A stretch of 51,213 bases of DNA, taken from contig JBBRQN010000019.1 of the NCBI GenBank assembly GCA_038226305.1, positions 1 through 51,213 of the forward strand. Reading direction: 5' to 3'. The stretch is from JASLDZ01 sp038226305. GTDB lineage: Bacteria > Pseudomonadota > Alphaproteobacteria > Caulobacterales > Caulobacteraceae. Positions within the stretch are counted from its first letter, which is position 1, and every line of letters begins with the position of its first letter. The translations under genes and the position numbers were made by a program. The notes beneath the pieces were generated by a model. The model ran no database searches, had not been told where the DNA came from, and was given only the letters and a program-made list of their open reading frames with translations. Positions 18,897 to 26,495 of the stretch are shown in pieces.

Positions 18897-19517
18897 TCAG
18901 CGCCCGCCCCAGACCGCCTTCAGGATCCCGTCCCGGCCGCAGCCCACCCGGTAGGCGCCGTACTGCGCCGGATGCAGGCGGGCGTAGTCCTGATGATAGC
19001 CCTCGGCCACCCAGAAGGGGGCCGCGTCGCGGATCTGGGTGGCGATCCGACCCTTCAGGCGACCGGTGTCGATGGACGCGCGGGAGGCTTCGGCGTCGCT
19101 GCGCTGCTGGGGCGAGTTCACGAAGATCGCCGAGTGGTAGGACGGGGCGCGGTCGCAGGCCTGCCCGTCGGTCTGCGTGGGATCGATCAAGCGCCAATAG
19201 CGGTCCACCAGCTGGCGATAGCTGATCTTGGAGGGGTCATAGGTCACCTTCACCGCCTCGAGATGGCCGGTGGTCTCGGTGTTGACGTCCTCATAGGTGG
19301 GGCGGGCCGTCTTGCCCCCCGTGTAGCCGGAGACGGCTTCGACCACGCCCGGGATGTCCTCCAGGCCGTGCTCCATCGTCCAGAAGCAGCCGCCGGCGAA
19401 GATGGCGGTCTGCGTCTGCGGGGTCGCCGCGAAAGCGAGTCCGGAGAGTCCGCCCCCTATGAGGAGGGCGGCGGCGAGGGCGGCGGCCCGGCGGGGGAGG
19501 AAGGGGTGCGAGGTCAT
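18897..19517 (-). CDS. msrA: Exported peptide-methionine (S)-S-oxide reductase
   Basis: A 206-residue MsrA, reducing the S-epimer of methionine sulfoxide in proteins. The nucleophile is Cys44 in FAGGCFWTMEHGL, with the family's GYTGG, PTYEDV and YHSAIF blocks and a C-terminal resolving-type Cys in YRVGCGRDG. Unlike the cytoplasmic form it begins with an Arg-Arg containing hydrophobic leader ending LAFA near residue 30, so it should work in the periplasm. I chose ATG 19517 because it gives this signal peptide. No MsrB or MsrPQ gene is adjacent. It is convergent with the GT39 gene and 156 bp downstream of the ompA-type terminator. Confidence 0.93.
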   Translation of the reverse strand: MTSHPFLPRRAAALAAALLIGGGLSGLAFAATPQTQTAIFAGGCFWTMEHGLEDIPGVVEAVSGYTGGKTARPTYEDVNTETTGHLEAVKVTYDPSKISYRQLVDRYWRLIDPTQTDGQACDRAPSYHSAIFVNSPQQRSDAEASRASIDTGRLKGRIATQIRDAAPFWVAEGYHQDYARLHPAQYGAYRVGCGRDGILKAVWGGR

Positions 19518-19673
19518 GATCGGGAAGATCGGATCGATCTGTGGCCGCCGCAAGGCAGATGCAGGGGTGAGCGCACGGCATTGGAATTCACCGTCGCCCC
19601 GTGAAGCTCGCGAAAAGGCCGGGCGGGCACCTCGCAGACGGCCCCGCTCACTCGACTGCGCGCACAAACGGAA

Positions 19674-19699
19674 AGGGCCCCGCCTTGCGGCGGGGCCCT
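19674..19699 (-). terminator. Intrinsic terminator of the OmpA-family gene
   Basis: An 11-bp perfect stem, AGGGCCCCGCC with GGCGGGGCCCT around a 4-base loop, lies 45 bp beyond the stop of the leftward porin gene and is followed on that strand by TTTCCGTTTG. Confidence 0.8.
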
Positions 19700-19743
19700 C
19701 CCGGTCAGTGTGGTGGTGAAGATCGGTCCCGAAGGACCGGGCC

Positions 19744-20979
19744 TCAGCCGCCGAAGTTGATGTCGATCGTGGCGCGACGGTTGAGGGGTTCCTTCACCCC
19801 GTCACCGGTGGCCACGGCCGGAGCGCTCTCGCCCTTCCAGTCCACCGCGAGGGTCGACTGGTTCACGCCGAGACCGACCAGGGAGTCGGCCGTGGTCTTG
19901 GCGCGACGCTCCGACAGGCGGACGTTGTAGGCGGCCGAACCGGAGGTGTCGGTGTGACCGACGACCACGATGCGGGTCGCGTTGCCCTGAAGGGCGTAGT
20001 TGGCCGCAGCCTGAACCACCGCTTGAGCGTCGGTCGTGAGGATCGACTGATCGAACGGGAAGTACACCACGAACTCGCGCGCTTCCGGGATCGCCGCGGG
20101 CGGCGGGGGAGGAGGCGGCGGGGGCGGGGGAGGAGGCGGCGGCGGAGGCGGGGGAGGAGGCGGCGGGGGCGGGGGCGGCGGGGGCGGGGGCGGGCTGCCG
20201 AAGTTGTAGCGAACGCCCAGCGTGATCGACTGGTCGTTGTAGCGGCCCGTGAAGTAGCCCAGCTGCACGAAGTTGGAGCCGACCGCGCTGAACTTGTGCA
20301 CGGCAGTGGCGTAGTAGCGGTACGTCAGGTCGAGCGACAGACGATCCGAGGCGTGCCACGCCACACCGGCGACGCCCTGGTAGGCGAAGGCGGTGTCCTG
20401 ATCGTTCACGGTCAGGTTCTGGATGGCGGGGTTGGTCGTCGTGATCGTGCCGGGGATGTTCAGGAACTGCCCGTAAGCGTTCACGCTCAGACGGCTGACG
20501 CCGACGCCGAGGCCGACGAAGGGGTCGAAAGTGGCGTCGGGCAGGATGTCATAGATGACATTGACCATCGCCGAGTAGTTTTCGATGTTGCCGGAGGGCT
20601 TGCCGCAGGCGGCGCCCACAGCGCGAACCACACCGGCGGTGCAGAGGCCCTGGGGCGAGAAGCCGTTGTTGGAGCCGTAGACGCGCGACAGGTCACCGCC
20701 GCGATAGCCGCCTTCGAGTTCCACGCGGTAGTGCTTGCGGAACTGATAGCCGACGCGGGCGAAGCCGGCCCAATCGTCGTCGGCGCCGTACTTCCAGGCC
20801 ACCGAATACTGGCTGGTGAGGCTGGACTGCGAGCCCGAGTGCGACTTGATCCCGCCGGACACCAGCGAGTGGTAGCCGAGGTCGACAGCGCCGTACCAAC
20901 CATCAGGTTGGGCAGCCTGCGCCGCCGTGGCGGCGAAAGCCGCAGCCAGGGCCGCTCCTGCCAGGAGTTGGAGTTTCAT
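19744..20979 (-). CDS. OmpA-family outer-membrane protein with a 32-proline linker
   Basis: A 411-residue outer-membrane protein with three parts. A signal peptide ends near residue 22 (ATAAQA). Residues about 23-260 form an eight-stranded OmpA-like barrel (YGAVDLGYH, then alternating strands with LDLTYRYYATA and SITLGVRYNFG). Residues 263-294 are 32 consecutive prolines. Residues about 300-411 are an OmpA C-terminal peptidoglycan-binding domain with VVGHTDTSGSAAYNVRLSE and RRA. It should tie the outer membrane to peptidoglycan. The proline linker is long even for this family and would form a stiff polyproline-II rod spanning the periplasm. ATG 20979 was chosen for the signal peptide. It is followed by a strong terminator and is probably monocistronic. 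Confidence 0.92.
   Translation of the reverse strand: MKLQLLAGAALAAAFAATAAQAAQPDGWYGAVDLGYHSLVSGGIKSHSGSQSSLTSQYSVAWKYGADDDWAGFARVGYQFRKHYRVELEGGYRGGDLSRVYGSNNGFSPQGLCTAGVVRAVGAACGKPSGNIENYSAMVNVIYDILPDATFDPFVGLGVGVSRLSVNAYGQFLNIPGTITTTNPAIQNLTVNDQDTAFAYQGVAGVAWHASDRLSLDLTYRYYATAVHKFSAVGSNFVQLGYFTGRYNDQSITLGVRYNFGSPPPPPPPPPPPPPPPPPPPPPPPPPPPPPPPPAAIPEAREFVVYFPFDQSILTTDAQAVVQAAANYALQGNATRIVVVGHTDTSGSAAYNVRLSERRAKTTADSLVGLGVNQSTLAVDWKGESAPAVATGDGVKEPLNRRATIDINFGG
20098..20193 (-). repeat. CCN codon repeat coding for 32 prolines
   Basis: Ninety-six bases made only of CCN codons (seen as NGG on the plus strand), all Pro and mixing CCC, CCG and CCT without any other codon. The low complexity invites slippage, so length may vary among strains, and translation would depend on elongation factor P. 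Confidence 0.95.
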
Positions 20980-21259
20980 ATAAAGAGCCCTCTCTTGCCC
21001 TGACCGGAACGGGCCTGAGCCCCCCGGTATCATTCGTTGCTATACCAAGCGCGACCAAGAACGACAGTGTCGCTTCGGCCACACAGTTGAGTTTTCCTCA
21101 GGCGAGCCTGGAAGTTGACGCATGGACCGCACGATCCGGGGATCGGCAGCCGCCAACAATCAATCTCCCCGACCGCCGACCCCCCGACAATGCGTCTCTT
21201 GGCAGAGCCGTTCCGGCTCATGTCAGCTTTGCGGCGACTGTTGCAAAGGAAGCACGAAA

Positions 21260-22009
21260 TCAGACCTCTGCAGCAATCCCGGTGCTCCGCGCCCGGGTGC
21301 GGAGCCACAGGACTCCGGCCAGATCGGACACCGAGGCCGCCAGCCGGTCGAGGTTCCCGTATTTCGAAGCGCCGGTGGTGCGGGCGCGATGCCCCACATC
21401 CTCGAACCGCACCTCCCAGCCGTCGCGCAGCATCAGGGCGGGCAGGTAGCGATGCATGTGATCGAAGTAGGGCAGCTCCAGAAACGCGTCTCGCCGCATC
21501 GCCTTGATCCCGCAGCCCGTGTCGTCCGCGCCATCGGCCAGCAGGCGTTTGCGGATGCCATTGGCGAGGCTGGAGGCGTAGCGCTTGGCCGCGTTGTCCT
21601 TGCGACCGGTTCGCCGGCCGGCGACCATGCCCAGGGTGGCAGGGCCCGCCATCAGCGCCCGCACGAGGGCGGGGCCGTCGGCAGGGTCGTTCTGGCCGTC
21701 GCCATCCATCGTCAGCACGACGGCGGCGCGGGCGGCCCGGGCGCCATTGCGCACCGCGCGACTCTGCCCGGCGTTGCGGGCGTGGCCGATGATGCGCAGG
21801 GACGGATGCTCGGCCCTCAAGCCCTGCAGGGTGGCGCGCGTGGAGTCGGTGCTGGCGTCGTCGACGAAGATCATCTCGAAAGGCAGGCCCACCCCGTCGA
21901 AGGCTGTGGCGATCTCGCGCGACAACGGCCCGACCGCCCCCTCCTCGTTGCGGACGGGCACGACGACGGAGACGAGCGGAATCGGCGATTCGGGATCAAA
22001 GGCAGGCAT
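21260..22009 (-). CDS. Glycosyltransferase family 2, polyprenyl-phosphate-sugar synthase-like
   Basis: A 249-residue GT-A enzyme resembling dolichol-phosphate mannose synthase (DPM1). It shows VSVVVPVRNEEG, FVDDASTDSTR (first Asp pair), LTMDGDGQNDP (the DxD-like site) and the conserved GCGIKAMRRDAF block. It has no C-terminal membrane pair, so it would act at the inner face of the membrane on polyprenyl phosphate. It is divergent from a GT39 gene (95 bp between the starts), which needs such a polyprenyl-phosphate sugar as donor. I infer that the two form a glycan-transfer pair; the sugar is not determined. Confidence 0.84.
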   Translation of the reverse strand: MPAFDPESPIPLVSVVVPVRNEEGAVGPLSREIATAFDGVGLPFEMIFVDDASTDSTRATLQGLRAEHPSLRIIGHARNAGQSRAVRNGARAARAAVVLTMDGDGQNDPADGPALVRALMAGPATLGMVAGRRTGRKDNAAKRYASSLANGIRKRLLADGADDTGCGIKAMRRDAFLELPYFDHMHRYLPALMLRDGWEVRFEDVGHRARTTGASKYGNLDRLAASVSDLAGVLWLRTRARSTGIAAEV

Positions 22010-22104
22010 CGCCCCCCTCTTAACAGCCGGAATTGCGCAAGGGCGAGCGTCGGGCTTTGCACGGCTGCGAAGCGGCGGCGGGCCATGCTAGAGCCTCGCC
22101 CCGG

Positions 22105-23859
22105 ATGGACGCTGTCGCCGACCCCGCCTTGCCACCCCCGCGCCCGCGCCTCGGCGCCGTCGTCGACCGCCTGACGGTGGGCTGGCGCGGCCCCGTGCTG
22201 GCGGCCGTGCTGGTGCTGATCACGAGCCTGCCCGGCCTCCTCGCCATGCCCCCCCTGGATCGCGACGAGAGCCGGTTCGCCCAGGCCACCGCGCAGATGC
22301 TGGAGACCGGCGATTTCGTGAACATCCGCTATCAGGAGGCGGCCCGGAACAAAAAGCTGGTCGGCGTCCACTGGCTGCAGGCGCTCAGCGTCAGCCTGTT
22401 CTCGTCGGCGGAGGCGCGGGACATCCGCCCCTATCGCCTGCCGTCGCTTCTGGGCGCCATGCTGGCCGCGGCGGCCTGCGCATGGGGGGCGAGTGCCGCG
22501 TTCGGCAGCCGGACCGGCCTGTTGGCGGGCGGAATCCTCGGTACGAGCTTCCTCCTTTCCACCGAGGCGTTCATCGGCAAGACCGATGCGCTGCTCTGCG
22601 GGGCGGTGACGCTGTCGATGGCGGCGCTGGCCCGGCTCTACCTTCGCGAGACCCGGCCGGAGACTCAGCCGCCCGGAAGGGCGAGCTTTGAGCGCGCTTC
22701 GTTCTGGGTGGGCATGGCGGCGGCGATCCTCCTGAAGGGGCCGGTGGGGCCGGCCATCGCGGCGCTGGCGCTGGTCAGCCTGGCCGTCGCCGACCGGCGG
22801 GGGGTGTGGATCTCAAGGCTCGGCTGGAGCTGGGGGCTGCTCCTCGTTCTGCTGCTGGTCGGGCCGTGGGCGTTCGCGATCACCGTATTCTCCGATGGCG
22901 GGTTCTGGAATGGCGCTCTGGGGGGCGACATCGCCGGGAAGATCGCGGGCGCCCGCGAGTCGCACGGCGCGCCCCCGGGGCTCCACCTCCTCCTGGCCCC
23001 GCTTCTCACCTTTCCCTCCGCCCTGGTGCTGCCCGCAGCGGTCGTGACCGGCTGGACGAGGCGACGCGAGCCTGCGGTGCGCTTCGCCCTCGCCTGGCTG
23101 ATCCCGTGGTGGATCGTGTGCGAGGCCATGCCCACCAAGCTCCCGCACTATCCCCTGCCCGCCTATGGAGCGTTGGCCTGGCTCGCGGCCGCGGCGGTGA
23201 CCGGGCCGAGGCTGGGCGCGAAAGCGCGGATCGCGGGCTCGGCGCTTTCGCTCGGTGCCGGCGTGCTGCTGGCGGCTGTCGGAGCCTGGCTCGCGGCCCG
23301 CTATGGAGATGCCAGCGCGGTCCCGGCGGCCTGGCTGGGGGCCGGACTCATGCTGGTGGCAGGCGGAGCTGGGGCCGTCCCCCTCCTGCGCGAGCGCCCG
23401 GTGCGCGCCGTGGCCGTTGCCGCAGCGGCGGGGGTGGCGGCCCACGTGGTGCTGACCGGATGGCTCGTTCCGCACCTCTCGACCCTTTGGATCTCCCGCC
23501 GCGCTGCCGCGCTCATCGCCGCGACCGAACTCGACCCGCGCACCGGCCGCATCGTCGGCCCCGTCGCCACCGCGGGCTATGCCGAGCCCAGCCTCGTCTT
23601 CGCGCTCGGCACCGAGACCGAGCTGGACAGCGACGGGGCGGGTGCCGCCGACGCCCTGGCCGACGGCGCACCCGCGCTGGTCGAGCAGCGGCAGGAGGCG
23701 GCGTTTCGGGCGCGGCTGGCCAAGCGCGGCGCGGTGGCGCAGTCGGTGGGCGTGGTGTCCGGGGTCGACTATTCCGCGGGCCACCCGGTGCGCCTCACCC
23801 TGTGGCGCCCGGTGAAGCTCGCCCCCGAAGTCGAAGCCGCCAACAAGGAGGCCGAATGA
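22105..23859 (+). CDS. GT39 / ArnT-like membrane glycosyltransferase
   Basis: A 584-residue polytopic transferase of the ArnT/PMT superfamily. The catalytic-type loop is LDRDESRFAQATAQMLETGD with the DE pair, followed by NKKLVGVHWLQA. About a dozen transmembrane segments and a soluble C-terminal domain of about 120 residues follow. ArnT itself adds aminoarabinose to lipid A; no arn biosynthesis genes are here, so the donor is more likely a hexose supplied by the adjacent DPM1-like GT2. ATG 22105 was taken because the upstream extension is not hydrophobic or conserved. Its stop overlaps the HMG-CoA lyase start (ATGA). Confidence 0.85.
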   Translation: MDAVADPALPPPRPRLGAVVDRLTVGWRGPVLAAVLVLITSLPGLLAMPPLDRDESRFAQATAQMLETGDFVNIRYQEAARNKKLVGVHWLQALSVSLFSSAEARDIRPYRLPSLLGAMLAAAACAWGASAAFGSRTGLLAGGILGTSFLLSTEAFIGKTDALLCGAVTLSMAALARLYLRETRPETQPPGRASFERASFWVGMAAAILLKGPVGPAIAALALVSLAVADRRGVWISRLGWSWGLLLVLLLVGPWAFAITVFSDGGFWNGALGGDIAGKIAGARESHGAPPGLHLLLAPLLTFPSALVLPAAVVTGWTRRREPAVRFALAWLIPWWIVCEAMPTKLPHYPLPAYGALAWLAAAAVTGPRLGAKARIAGSALSLGAGVLLAAVGAWLAARYGDASAVPAAWLGAGLMLVAGGAGAVPLLRERPVRAVAVAAAAGVAAHVVLTGWLVPHLSTLWISRRAAALIAATELDPRTGRIVGPVATAGYAEPSLVFALGTETELDSDGAGAADALADGAPALVEQRQEAAFRARLAKRGAVAQSVGVVSGVDYSAGHPVRLTLWRPVKLAPEVEAANKEAE

Positions 23860-24767
23860 GCCGAACGATCGAGATCGTCGAAGTCGGCCCCCGAGACGGC
23901 CTGCAGAACGAAGCCATCATCCTGTCGGTGGCCGAGCGGCTGGACTTCATCGCGAGGCTGGAGGCGGCGGGGGCGAGGCGGACGGAGGTCGTCTCCTTCG
24001 TGAACCCTGCCCGCGTGCCGCAGATGGCCGGGGCGGGGGAGATCATGGCCGCCCTGCCGCCCACGCCGGGGCGGTCGCGCATAGGCCTCGTGCTCAACCT
24101 GCGCGGCTGGGACCGCTGCGTGGCGGCGGGCTGCGACGAGGCCAACACGGTGGTGTGCGCCACCGATGGGTTCGGCCGGGCGAACCAGGGCTCGGGCACG
24201 GAGGAGCAGCTCGACGTGCTGCGGCAGGTGATGGCTCGGCAGGCCGATGGCGGCCCGCCCGTCTCCGGCACGATCTCCGTGGCGTTCGGCTGCCCCTTCG
24301 ACGGGGAGGTCGCTGAGGCCCAGGTGGTGCGGATTGCCCGGGAGATGGCGCAGGCGGGCGTTCACGAGATCGCCCTGGCCGACACCATCGGCGTCGCCGA
24401 TCCGTGGACGGTGCGTCGGCGGGTGGAGGCGGTGAAGGCGGTCGCGCCCGACGTGAAGCTGCGCCTGCACTTCCACGACACCCGCAACACCGGCCTCGCC
24501 AACGCTTATGCAGGCTTCGAGGCGGGCGCCGACGTCTTGGACGCCAGCTGCGGCGGCATCGGCGGCTGCCCCTTCGCCCCGAACGCCACCGGCAACATCG
24601 CCACCGAGGATCTGGTCTACATGCTGGAGCGCGGCGGCATCGACACGGGGCTGGACCTGGGCGCGCTGATCGAAACCGCCCGCTGGATCGCAGCAAAGCT
24701 CGGCAAGCCCGCCCCCAGCGCCCTGTCGCGGGCGGGCGCCTTTCCGAAGAGCTCCGCGCCAAGCTGA
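23856..24767 (+). CDS. Hydroxymethylglutaryl-CoA lyase
   Basis: A 303-residue HMGL-like TIM-barrel enzyme cleaving 3-hydroxy-3-methylglutaryl-CoA to acetoacetate and acetyl-CoA, the last step of leucine catabolism. It has VEVGPRDGLQNE near residue 7, SFVNPARVPQM, the metal ligands in LRLHFHDTRNTG, and the glycine loop with the catalytic Cys in GGIGGCPFAPNATGNIATED. The start overlaps the stop of the GT39 gene by four bases, so it is translationally coupled to an unrelated membrane enzyme. The usual leucine-pathway partners (isovaleryl-CoA dehydrogenase, MCC) are not adjacent. It is convergent with the PfpI gene. Confidence 0.93.
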   Translation: MSRTIEIVEVGPRDGLQNEAIILSVAERLDFIARLEAAGARRTEVVSFVNPARVPQMAGAGEIMAALPPTPGRSRIGLVLNLRGWDRCVAAGCDEANTVVCATDGFGRANQGSGTEEQLDVLRQVMARQADGGPPVSGTISVAFGCPFDGEVAEAQVVRIAREMAQAGVHEIALADTIGVADPWTVRRRVEAVKAVAPDVKLRLHFHDTRNTGLANAYAGFEAGADVLDASCGGIGGCPFAPNATGNIATEDLVYMLERGGIDTGLDLGALIETARWIAAKLGKPAPSALSRAGAFPKSSAPS

Positions 24768-24789
24768 CGCGGAGCGCTTCGCAGACGGT

Positions 24790-25335
24790 TCAGGCTTCCG
24801 CGAAGGTCTCGATCATCTTGGCGCAGAAGGCGGGGAGGTCGTCGGGCTTGCGCGAGGTGACGAGGCCGCGATCCACCACCACCTCCTCGTCCACCCACTC
24901 CGCACCGGCGTTGCGCAGGTCAGCTTCCAGAGACGGCCAGGAGGTCATGCGGCGGCCTTCGATGGCCTCGGCATTGATGAGGGTCCAGGGGCCGTGGCAG
25001 ATGGCGGCGATGGGCTTGCCGCCCTGCGAAAAGCTGCGGACGAAGCGCACCGCCTCGTCGGACAGGCGCAACTTGTCAGGATTGGCCACGCCGCCCGGAA
25101 GCACGAGGGCGTCGTACTGCGAGGCCTCGACGCCGTTCAGCGCCTTGTCCACGTCGACCTTGTGGCCCTTCTCGTCGTGAACCATCCCCTGGATCGAACC
25201 CAGTTCGAGGGAGATCACCTCGACCGTGGCTCCGGCCGATTTGAGGGCTTCGACGGGCTGCTCGAGTTCGGATTGCTCGAACCCATCGGTGGCAAGAACC
25301 GCGATCTTGCGGCCATCGAGGCGCTGGTCGGTCAT
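24790..25335 (-). CDS. DJ-1/PfpI family protein
   Basis: A 181-residue protein of the DJ-1/PfpI superfamily (type 1 glutamine amidotransferase-like), the PfpI/YhbO branch. The nucleophile elbow is Cys113-His114 in IAAICHGPWTLI, with Glu20 in ATDGFEQSEL as the partner acid. Members are reported as protein deglycases, glyoxalases or proteases, so the reaction is unsettled. It lies alone, convergent with the HMG-CoA lyase gene, and has a 213-bp non-coding gap on its upstream side. A stress-protection role is the usual reading. Confidence 0.9.
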   Translation of the reverse strand: MTDQRLDGRKIAVLATDGFEQSELEQPVEALKSAGATVEVISLELGSIQGMVHDEKGHKVDVDKALNGVEASQYDALVLPGGVANPDKLRLSDEAVRFVRSFSQGGKPIAAICHGPWTLINAEAIEGRRMTSWPSLEADLRNAGAEWVDEEVVVDRGLVTSRKPDDLPAFCAKMIETFAEA

Positions 25336-25492
25336 GGAAAGCTCCGTGTTCAGGAGCTGCTGTAACCGCCCGGCCCGGCGGCGGTTTCAGCTTGGCGGGA
25401 AAGATCGCGCGGGGAGGCTGGGGTGGTGGAGTCTTCGGGTGGCGTGGTGGGCGTGCCGCCGTGCCAGCTGGTGGGAGTGAGCCTAGCCTGGG

Positions 25493-25510
25493 TCCCGGCT
25501 TCCGCCGGGA
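25493..25510. repeat. Short dispersed hairpin repeat
   Basis: TCCCGGC-TTCC-GCCGGGA is a perfect 7-bp stem with a 4-base loop, followed by TGAGCGG, in the gap between the PfpI and GT2 genes. It matches the core of the hairpin at 2451-2474. This is the typical form of a REP-like intergenic palindrome in this bacterial group. Confidence 0.6.
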
Positions 25511-25548
25511 TGAGCGGGGAAGTCAGGGGGTCGGCGGCCGCTCTGAGT

Positions 25549-26490
25549 CTAGCGCAGCCAGCCCGCCCCGGTCAGCTTGCGGAGCAGGGGGCGCATCACG
25601 CTCACCGCGATGATCGGGCCGCCGAGCGCGTAGGCCAGGAGGCGCCGGGGTGTCGTTTCGGCGCGTTTGGCGAAGTAGCGGGCGAGGCCGATGCCCTTGT
25701 GGAACTCCACCTTCATGGGGTGGGTGTGGCTGGTGGAGCCGAGGTGGGTGACGCGGGCGCCCGGGTGGAACAGCACCTCGCCCCCGGATTTGCGCACGCG
25801 CCAGCACAGGTCGACGTCCTCCACATGGAGGAAGAAGCCGGTGTCGAAGCCGCCGATGGCCACGAACTGCGAGCGCTTCATGGCGAAGCAGGCGCCCGAG
25901 ATCGTGGGCACGCGCACCGGCACGTCGGGCTCCAGATCGTGCTCGTGGTGGATCTCGTATTGGCTGAACATCGGCAGCGACGAGAGGCGGGTCAGGCTGA
26001 AGAAGGTGGTTGAGGCGGTCACTTCGCCCCGTCGGGCGCCGCGCTGCTCGGTGCCGTCTTCGTTGAGCACCCGCGCGCCCACCAGCCGCAGCTCGGGATC
26101 GCCGGCGTGGTCGAGGGCAGTCTGCAGGGCGCCGAGGCAGCCGGGTTCGAGGAAGGCGTCCGGGTTCAGGATCACGATGGTGCGGCCGTGCGCTGCGCCC
26201 ACGCCCATGTTGCAGCCCCGGGCGAAGCCGACGTTGCCCTGCCCGCGCAGCACGGTGACGCGGGTGTCGCGATCCGCCGCGGCGTCGATCCACGCCGCCT
26301 CCTCGGCCGAGGCGCCGTTCTCGACGATGATGAACTCGTCCACCTGAAAGTCGGCGAGCACCCGGCGCAGGCTCTCTTCCAGCGCTGCGCCGGTCTTGTA
26401 GACGACCATGATGACGCTGACCGACACGTCGGCGAGGTGCGAGAGGCGCACCGCGCTCTCCACGAACCCACCGCGGATCGGGCGCATCAT
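25549..26490 (-). CDS. Glycosyltransferase family 2 (rhamnosyltransferase-like)
   Basis: About 313 residues, a GT-A enzyme of GT2. The N-terminal VSVSVIMVVYKTGAALEESL is followed by VENGASAEEAAWI, ILNPDAFLEPGCL (DxD-like region) and the acceptor-site block GGFDTGFFLHVEDVDLCWRV, common in rhamnosyltransferases such as WbbL. A C-terminal hydrophobic stretch (LLAYALGGPIIAVSVM) suggests membrane contact. ATG 26490 is 6 bp after the thrS stop; a GTG at 26499 overlapping that stop (GTGA) would also work and would couple it to thrS. The link between a housekeeping synthetase and a glycan enzyme is only transcriptional as far as can be seen. Confidence 0.85.
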   Translation of the reverse strand: MMRPIRGGFVESAVRLSHLADVSVSVIMVVYKTGAALEESLRRVLADFQVDEFIIVENGASAEEAAWIDAAADRDTRVTVLRGQGNVGFARGCNMGVGAAHGRTIVILNPDAFLEPGCLGALQTALDHAGDPELRLVGARVLNEDGTEQRGARRGEVTASTTFFSLTRLSSLPMFSQYEIHHEHDLEPDVPVRVPTISGACFAMKRSQFVAIGGFDTGFFLHVEDVDLCWRVRKSGGEVLFHPGARVTHLGSTSHTHPMKVEFHKGIGLARYFAKRAETTPRRLLAYALGGPIIAVSVMRPLLRKLTGAGWLR

Positions 26491-26495
26491 CGAGC

